A stretch of DNA of 36,873 bases from an uncultured Collinsella sp. (GTDB taxonomy: Bacteria > Actinomycetota > Coriobacteriia > Coriobacteriales > Coriobacteriaceae), in the NCBI GenBank assembly GCA_958423535.1, contig CATZRJ010000016.1, forward strand, positions 1-36,873, given 5' to 3'. The notes under the pieces were generated by a model. That model did no database searches, was not told the origin of the DNA, and saw nothing but the letters and a program-made list of their open reading frames with translations. Below, piece after piece: positions 31,930 to 36,873 of this stretch. Position 1 is the stretch's first letter; every line of letters starts with the position of its first letter. Both the position numbers and the translations under genes were made by a program.

Positions 31930-32406
31930 GTGAACAGCTCCCAGGGACATAGGGGCACGGCAGAGCTCCTTCGCCGCGCCCTTTTTTGCACCGGCGCGCT
32001 CTTTGTCGCCTGGCTCGCGCTCTACCTGCTCGACATTGGCTGCATTTTTCGATTGATGACGGGCATTCCTTGTCCGGGATGCGGCATGACGAGGGCGTGG
32101 CTGGCGGCGCTGCGCCTCGATTATGCGGCTGCCTTTGCCTACCATCCGCTGTTTTGGGTGGTGCCGATTGCGTTTGTGCTCGCGTTCGTGCGCGAGGAGG
32201 TGGCATCGAGCAAGCTAAAGCGTGGTATCGACATTGCGGTCACCGTGTTGTGCGTGCTGGTCGTCGTCGTATGGATCGTGCGCCTCATCAATCCGGCAGA
32301 TGCCGGTCTGCTCTTTGGCGGCTATGCGCCCGCCGGAGTTCCCGACGATATCATCCACCTCGAACCCCCACGCTGGCTCACCATCCTTCGCTCTTACCTG
32401 GCGTGA
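31930..32406 (+). CDS. DUF2752 family membrane protein
   Basis: 158 residues from a GTG at 31930 with AAGGGCGGC upstream; an ATG at 31870 lies inside the preceding gene. The signature CPGCGMTRAWLAALRLDYAAAFAYHP is that of DUF2752, with a CxxC and conserved His-Pro. Four membrane segments. It follows the DUF4234 gene 14 bp on, so the two are co-transcribed. DUF2752 proteins are of unknown function. Confidence 0.85.
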   Translation: MNSSQGHRGTAELLRRALFCTGALFVAWLALYLLDIGCIFRLMTGIPCPGCGMTRAWLAALRLDYAAAFAYHPLFWVVPIAFVLAFVREEVASSKLKRGIDIAVTVLCVLVVVVWIVRLINPADAGLLFGGYAPAGVPDDIIHLEPPRWLTILRSYLA

Positions 32407-32439
32407 CGGAGGACGCGCTAGAAAAACGGTCGACACATA

Positions 32440-32476
32440 AGCGGGGGCGAACGTTGAGATAACGTCCGCCCCCGCT
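32440..32476 (+). terminator. Terminator between convergent genes
   Basis: AGCGGGGGCG/CGCCCCCGCT (10 bp), one mismatch, then ACGTT/AACGT around a 5-nt loop, followed by TTGCTTTAG on the plus strand. It serves the DUF2752 gene and may also stop transcripts of the M20 gene from the other side. Confidence 0.85.
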
Positions 32477-32512
32477 TTGCTTTAGCCAGGCTGTTATGGA
32501 TGGGCGTGACGG

Positions 32513-33976
32513 CTACTCGTCGCGCTTTTCCTCGTGGCGAGCGGCAGCCCGCGCATCGTGGATGCCCTTGATTGCAGCATGGCGGGCGGTGCGAGCATCG
32601 TGCATGGCGTCGCGCGCCTCAGCGGCCGTGGCCTTGGCAGAGCGCAGCTTGGCGGCCAAGTCGGGGTTGGTCTCGGCAACCGCGGCGATCGTGGGGCCGT
32701 CGAGCTCCTCTTGAGTGGGCTCGGCCAAAAAGTCGATGGCATACTGGGCTGCTACCATGGAACCCTTGGCCAGTACCGACTCGTCAATCTTGTAGAAGCA
32801 AGAATGTTGGGCGTACGTGGCGCCAATCTGGGGGTTGCGCGTGCCAACAAAGGCGAGCACGCCCGGCACGCGGCGCAGGTACTCCGAGAAGTCCTCGCCC
32901 GAAAGCGTGCCGCGATAATGGCCTTCGCCCGCGGGGCCCAAGCACTTGACCACGGCCTGACGACAACGCTCGCTCGAGGCGACGTCGTTTTCGACCTTAT
33001 AGTTGGCGATGGTGTAGTCGGTAAGTTCGGCCTCTGCGCCCAGGGCTGCCGCGGTGTGCTCCACGATGCGGCGCATAAGCTCGGGCATTTCCTCGTGCGT
33101 CTTGTCGCCATAGGTGCGCACCGTGCCGGCGAGGTAGGCCGTGCCGGCGATAACGTTGCGCGCGGTGCCGCCGTGCAGCTCGCCGACGGTGATGACAGCC
33201 GGCTCGTAGGGGCTGATCTCGCGCGAAACGATGGTCTGCAGGGCGTTGACGATCTCGGCGGCAACCATAACGGCGTCGTGGCCGCGCTGGGGCATGGCGC
33301 CGTGGCATGAGGTGCCGCGGACGTCGATGCGGAACCAGTCGGTATTGGCCATGCGCGGGCCGGGCTCGCAGCTTACGGTGCCGGCGTCGACCTCGCTCCA
33401 GATGTGCGCGGCGTAGGCACCATCGACGCCGTCGAGCACGCCCGTGCCGATCATGAGTTTCGCGCCCTGGCCGTTTTCCTCGCTGGGCTGGAAGACGATG
33501 CGGACCTCGCCGTGGATGTCGTCGGTCATATGGCGCAGGATTTGCAGCGTGCCGAGCATCATGGCGATGTGGCAGTCGTGGCCGCAGGCGTGCATGCAAC
33601 CCTCGTTGACGCTGGCGAACTCCTCGCCGGTCTGCTCGGTGACGGGCAGGGCGTCGATATCGGCGCGCAGCAGGATACGGCGGCGCGGCGTGCCGTCCTC
33701 GCGGTAGGCATCGGGCGCGGTACCGCGAAGCGTTGCCACCAAGCCTGTCTTGAGCGGACGCTCGTAGGGGATATTCATGGCGTCGAGCTGGTTGGCGATG
33801 TCGGAGGTTGTGCGCTCCTCGGCAAGGCTCAGCTCCGGATGCTTATGGAAGTGCCGACGCTGCTTGATGATATAGGGCTCAAACTCGGCGGCGATATCTC
33901 GGATGGCCGCGGTGACGTCGTCTGCCGCGCGAGCCTCGGTCGCCGCCATAATCTGCTGTGCCTTGGTCTTCGTCAT
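32513..33976 (-). CDS. M20 family amidohydrolase (N-acyl amino acid or hippurate hydrolase type)
   Basis: 487 residues from the ATG at 33976, with AAGGAG upstream. The open frame continues up to 35818, but that extension is antisense to the next gene. Seen: RRHFHKHPELS (41-50), RADIDALP (104-111), metal-ligand MHACGHDCH (128-136; Cys131, His133), SEENGQGA (Glu166-Glu167), then HGAMPQRGHD in the dimerisation domain and a late histidine in QHSCFYKID. These are typical of two-metal amidohydrolases that remove acyl groups from amino acids or dipeptides. The last 65 residues are an Ala/Arg/Glu-rich helical tail not usual in the family. Divergent from the amidohydrolase at 34145. Confidence 0.9.
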   Translation of the reverse strand: MTKTKAQQIMAATEARAADDVTAAIRDIAAEFEPYIIKQRRHFHKHPELSLAEERTTSDIANQLDAMNIPYERPLKTGLVATLRGTAPDAYREDGTPRRRILLRADIDALPVTEQTGEEFASVNEGCMHACGHDCHIAMMLGTLQILRHMTDDIHGEVRIVFQPSEENGQGAKLMIGTGVLDGVDGAYAAHIWSEVDAGTVSCEPGPRMANTDWFRIDVRGTSCHGAMPQRGHDAVMVAAEIVNALQTIVSREISPYEPAVITVGELHGGTARNVIAGTAYLAGTVRTYGDKTHEEMPELMRRIVEHTAAALGAEAELTDYTIANYKVENDVASSERCRQAVVKCLGPAGEGHYRGTLSGEDFSEYLRRVPGVLAFVGTRNPQIGATYAQHSCFYKIDESVLAKGSMVAAQYAIDFLAEPTQEELDGPTIAAVAETNPDLAAKLRSAKATAAEARDAMHDARTARHAAIKGIHDARAAARHEEKRDE

Positions 33977-34144
33977 GATCGATTTGCTCCTTGCTGGGTT
34001 GATCGCAAAATCGTACAAGCTCTCTCCAGTATGCCACCTGCCGCTAGGGCTGGCAAAGCTGCCGTTTGCCGCTTGGCATTTTGTAACCGAGACGGGGGAG
34101 TACACTCGGGGGTGTTGAATTTCCTGCCAGAGATGGGGATGCCC

Positions 34145-35782
34145 ATGCAACATATCGATCGGATTATCCGCTCCAAGAACGTCTTTACCGCGCAAGACGG
34201 CATCGATACCGCCCGCGAGCTGGCGATTGCCATCGCAGGCGACCGTATCGTCGCAGTCGGCAAGCCCGATGACGTGATCGCCGCCGCTCCCGCCGCCACG
34301 TCGGTTATCGACTACGGCGAGCAGTTTGTCTGCCCCGGTTTCCATGACGCTCATCTGCACTTCTTCCATACCTCGGTCGGCTCCTCGCCGTACATGCTCA
34401 TGGATATGGGCACGTCCGAGGCGGCGTTGGTGCAACACGCGCTCGAGTTTTCCCAGGACCTGCCCGACGACGCTTGGGTTGTGACGCAGGGCTGGCGCGA
34501 CTACCGTTGGGACCCGCCCGAGCATCCTACCAAGGCGTCGCTCGATGCGGCATTCCCCGATCGTCCCTGCGTTATGTATTCGGGCGACGGGCATACGCTG
34601 TGGCTGAACAGTCGCGCACTCGAGACACTCGGCGTCACGCGCGACAGCGAGCCGCCAGCGGGCGGCAGCTACGACAAGGACGCAAACGGCGAGCTCACGG
34701 GAATTGCTCACGAAGCGGCTGCCATGCGGCTGTTGCCGCGCTGCCTTGAGTGGCTGGGCGAAGATCGCATCGCAAGCGCTTACGCCGATCAAATGAGGCG
34801 CATGGCCGAGCAGGGCATCACCTCGATCTGCGATATGTCGCTCATGCCCATACCGGGCTGCGATTTTATCCGCGACGATGTCTACGACAAGCTGCAGGCA
34901 GCCGGTAGGCTGGGCATTCGTGCCCATCTGTTCCCCACGCTGTTGGATGACCAATCGCGCTTGGAAGAACTTCAGACCCGCTACGCAAACAATGCGTTGC
35001 TCTCGGCGCCGGGCTTTAAGCAGTTCTTCGACGGCGTGTCGAGCGAGCATACCGCATACCTCACTGAGCCCTATACCAACCCGCGCTTTCCGGGCGATCA
35101 GGGTCGTCTGACGGTTCCTGCCGAGCGTATGCGCAAGCTGGTCCTCGCTGCCGCGGAGCGCGGTCACACCGTGCGCATCCACGTTATCGGCGACGGCGCC
35201 ATTCATGCCGCACTCGATATCTTCGAGGAGGCGGCAGAGCTCTACGGCTTGCCCCAGCACGGCCATAATACGCTTGAGCATTTGGAGAATCTGCTGCCCG
35301 AGGACATCGATCGTCTGCGCAAACTCAACGTCATTGCCTCGAGCCAGCCCTGTCATATCACGCTCGACCCGGGTGGTCCGGAGCGCGACCTGGGCTTGGA
35401 GCGCAGCCGCATCATGTGGCCGTTTGCGACCTATAAGCAGCGCGGCATACGCCAAGCCTTCGGCACCGATAGCCCCATCACAGCCGTTACCAGCATGAAC
35501 GTGCTCTACACGGCTATCACGCGCCAAGACCCCCGCAGCCACTGGCCCGAGGGTGGCTGGTTGCCGAGTGAGCGTATCGACGCGGCAACGGCCCTGCGCA
35601 ACTACACGCTTGGCAGCGCGTACGCAGCGGGCGACGAGCAAAACCTCGGCAGCCTGGAGCCCGGCAAATACGCCGATCTGGTAGTCCTGGATCAAAACCC
35701 GCTCACCATCGACCCCCAAGAGCTGCAAGCCACCAAGGTTCAGGCCACCTACCTTGCAGGTAACTTGATTTACGAGCGCTAG
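34145..35782 (+). CDS. YtcJ-type metal-dependent amidohydrolase
   Basis: About 545 residues. The start is uncertain: ATGs at 34133, 34139 and 34145 are in frame and the ribosome site is weak; 34145 gives the family-like start MQHIDRIIRSKNVFTAQ. Features are PGFHDAHLHFF (64-74; metal-binding HxH), DAWVVTQGW, HTLWLNSRALE, IHVIGDGAIHAALD, NTLEHLENL and FGTDSPITAV (metal Asp). The last part LGSLEPGKYADLVVLDQNPL forms the usual C-terminal beta domain. This group hydrolyses amides or formyl/carbamoyl compounds; the substrate is unknown. It shares a divergent intergenic region with the M20 gene, so they may be co-regulated. A terminator follows at 35800. Confidence 0.9.
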   Translation: MQHIDRIIRSKNVFTAQDGIDTARELAIAIAGDRIVAVGKPDDVIAAAPAATSVIDYGEQFVCPGFHDAHLHFFHTSVGSSPYMLMDMGTSEAALVQHALEFSQDLPDDAWVVTQGWRDYRWDPPEHPTKASLDAAFPDRPCVMYSGDGHTLWLNSRALETLGVTRDSEPPAGGSYDKDANGELTGIAHEAAAMRLLPRCLEWLGEDRIASAYADQMRRMAEQGITSICDMSLMPIPGCDFIRDDVYDKLQAAGRLGIRAHLFPTLLDDQSRLEELQTRYANNALLSAPGFKQFFDGVSSEHTAYLTEPYTNPRFPGDQGRLTVPAERMRKLVLAAAERGHTVRIHVIGDGAIHAALDIFEEAAELYGLPQHGHNTLEHLENLLPEDIDRLRKLNVIASSQPCHITLDPGGPERDLGLERSRIMWPFATYKQRGIRQAFGTDSPITAVTSMNVLYTAITRQDPRSHWPEGGWLPSERIDAATALRNYTLGSAYAAGDEQNLGSLEPGKYADLVVLDQNPLTIDPQELQATKVQATYLAGNLIYER

Positions 35783-35799
35783 CCCCATACCCCACCCAT

Positions 35800-35828
35800 A
35801 AGGGGCACGTTTCAACAACGTGCCCCTT
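35800..35828 (+). terminator. Terminator of the YtcJ-type gene
   Basis: Perfect 12-bp stem AAGGGGCACGTT/AACGTGCCCCTT with loop TCAAC and tail TCTTGTT, 17 bp after the stop. Confidence 0.92.
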
Positions 35829-35870
35829 TCTTGTTCGCACCATCTGCATCGCCATTTTGCTGCACTGACT

Positions 35871-36081
35871 TTTTCTGAATGCCGGGTCCGATAACGTTGA
35901 CTCAGCTCCCGTGTGGCGCCGGAGGGGCGGGATATAAGGTTTATCGCGAGTTCCGCACGAGCCGAAGGCCACTTAATGTGGCCTTCGTGCGAGCAGGACT
36001 GCCCGAGCAGGAAACCTTATATCCCGCCCCTCCGGCGCCACACGGGAGCTGCGCACAAGTTATCCCCCGGCATTCAGAAAA
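35871..36081. repeat. 211-bp MITE-like inverted-repeat element
   Basis: Outer arms TTTTCTGAATGCCGGG (35871-35886) and its exact complement (36066-36081), then GATAAC/GTTATC, an 8-nt internal loop, and a 39-bp perfect stem (35904-35942 with 36012-36050) containing TCCCGTGTGGCGCCGGAG. The inner 69 bp fold into another hairpin, GAAGGCCAC/GTGGCCTTC (35964-35986). No ORF with a ribosome site lies inside. The element fills most of the gap between the YtcJ-type gene and groES. It is either a non-autonomous mobile element or a large structured RNA/DNA site; no clear target duplication was found. The remaining 36082-36218 is the groES leader. Confidence 0.9.
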
Positions 36082-36218
36082 TCTAAGTGCCAAAAAATAA
36101 GATTTTTTGACTCCGTGTTGTATAACCCGCCATTCGTGGGTACCATTCAACGCGTACGCAAACAAAAAGGGTTAACCCGCGCGGCATGACCGCGCGGCCC
36201 ACAAAGGAGGAAACAAGT

Positions 36219-36512
36219 ATGTCGTCTTTGAAGCCGCTTGCAGATCGCGTCCTGGTCAAGCCCGACGAGGCCGAGCAGAAGACCGCCTCTGGTCTGTACA
36301 TCGCCAGCAACGCTCAGGAGAAGCCGCAGCGCGGCACCATCGTTGCCGTGGGCGCCGGCAAGGTCAACGACAAGGGTGAGCGCATCCCCATGGATGTCAA
36401 GGTTGGCGACGTTGTCATCTACGGTAAGTTCGGTGGCAACGAGGTCAAGGTCGACGGCGAGAAGTATCTGCTCATGCGCGCCGACGACATCTACGCTGTC
36501 GTCGAGGCCTAG
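36219..36512 (+). CDS. groES: Co-chaperonin GroES
   Basis: 97 residues, normal length, from the ATG at 36219 (AAAGGAGG upstream; an in-frame ATG at 36186 lacks a site). It forms the heptameric lid of GroEL. Seen: LKPLADRVLVKPDEAEQKTASGLYI, the mobile loop region, then GTIVAVGAGKV and VGDVVIYGKFGGNEVKVDGEKYLLMRADDIYAVVE. groEL follows after 96 bp. No CIRCE inverted repeat (GCACTC-type) is visible in the leader. A GGGTTAACCC palindrome lies at 36169-36178 and a TTGTAT/TACCAT pair with 17-bp spacing begins at 36118. Confidence 0.97.
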   Translation: MSSLKPLADRVLVKPDEAEQKTASGLYIASNAQEKPQRGTIVAVGAGKVNDKGERIPMDVKVGDVVIYGKFGGNEVKVDGEKYLLMRADDIYAVVEA

Positions 36513-36608
36513 TCTCGTCAGAATCTCTGATTCGTCTTTGAACACGCCCGCCGCATAGGACTCGGAAGCGGCGACGCGAGTCACATTTCTTTTGGAGGAT
36601 TACCTACT

Positions 36609-36873
36609 ATGGCAAAGAACATTACGTTCAACACCGATGCCCGCGCTAAGCTTGCCAAGGGCGTCAACACTCTGGCCGACGCCGTTACCGTCACCATGGG
36701 CCCCAAGGGTCGTTACGTTGCGCTGCAGCGCACGTTCGGTGCCCCGACCATCACCAACGACGGCGTTTCTGTCGCTAAGGAGATCGAGCTCGAGGACAAC
36801 ATCGAGAACATGGGCGCTCAGCTGGTGAAGGAGGTCGCCACCAAGACCAACGACACCGTGGGTGACGGCACCA
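36609..36873 (+). CDS. groEL: Chaperonin GroEL, N-terminal part (runs off the window)
   Basis: 88 residues are visible from the ATG at 36609, with TTGGAGG upstream. The protein builds the two-ring folding chamber. MAKNITFNTDARAKLAKGVNTL, TMGPKGRYVALQ (ATP-binding loop), ITNDGVSVAKEIELED and the start of the nucleotide motif TVGDGT are all present and match the start of GroEL. The rest is beyond the right edge. Confidence 0.97.
   Translation, partial: MAKNITFNTDARAKLAKGVNTLADAVTVTMGPKGRYVALQRTFGAPTITNDGVSVAKEIELEDNIENMGAQLVKEVATKTNDTVGDGT

Noticed and set aside
33977..35818. Upstream extension of the M20 frame to 1101 codons
   Set aside because: It is antisense to the YtcJ-type gene; the true M20 start at 33976 has AAGGAG and family-like sequence.
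1..36873. tRNA, rRNA, riboswitch or phage features
   Set aside because: No cloverleaf, rRNA core sequence, known riboswitch core or integrase/phage gene was recognised on reading either strand; covariance-model searches could not be run.

Overview
The window reads as a chromosomal segment of a high-GC, anaerobic gut actinobacterium of the class Coriobacteriia, most likely Collinsella or a close relative. This is inferred from the gene set (dxs-like gene, 2-hydroxyacyl-CoA dehydratase activase, AmaP/DUF2273/Asp23 cluster, DUF6020 protein, zinc-ribbon DUF4013/DUF4234 proteins, aryl-sulfotransferase remnant) and from GC-rich codon use. No rRNA or tRNA gene, CRISPR array, phage or complete insertion sequence was found.

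Layout. 1-3747 (minus): a polar amino-acid ABC importer in the order lipoprotein, permease, permease, ATPase, followed by the start of a peptidase-C26-type amidotransferase that runs off the left edge. 3748-4396: a gene-free stretch packed with repeats, namely two REP-like hairpins, a 12-codon ORF cut off at one of them, and three tandem inverted-repeat units. 4397-6178 (minus): a divergent short DXS. 6407-8185 (plus): HD-domain protein, CmpB-type membrane protein and a PII (GlnB/GlnK) C-terminal relic. 8221-14772: HAD phosphatase, then a TetR regulator with two palindromic candidate operators and a 1593-residue fused 2-hydroxyacyl-CoA dehydratase activase. 15126-17282: 3-hydroxyacyl-CoA dehydrogenase, an aryl-sulfotransferase pseudogene and a small membrane-anchored hypothetical. 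17408-20465 (minus): DUF389 membrane protein with an EF-hand-like loop, and an OPT transporter.

20658-25824 (plus): coaX, dCMP deaminase, NifU-like Fe-S carrier, lgt and a large DUF6020 membrane protein. 25996-29696: yebC, the amaP/DUF2273/asp23 envelope operon and a YitT-family protein. 29847-32406: three small membrane-protein genes, two of them opening with a zinc ribbon. 32513-35782: divergently transcribed M20 amidohydrolase and YtcJ-type amidohydrolase. 35871-36081: a 211-bp element with a 39-bp perfect inverted repeat. 36219 to the right edge: groES and the start of groEL.

Most genes are housekeeping or transport genes. The unusual content lies between genes. A family of palindromes with a GGGAC(A/G)G loop starts within about 15 bp of a stop codon at six of seven sites. 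There are two further large inverted-repeat elements, a three-unit array of TGTTACAGAT inverted repeats, and several gene relics (PII, aryl sulfotransferase, the 12-codon ORF). This pattern suggests non-autonomous REP/MITE-type elements moved by an enzyme encoded elsewhere. That is an inference; no such enzyme is in the window.
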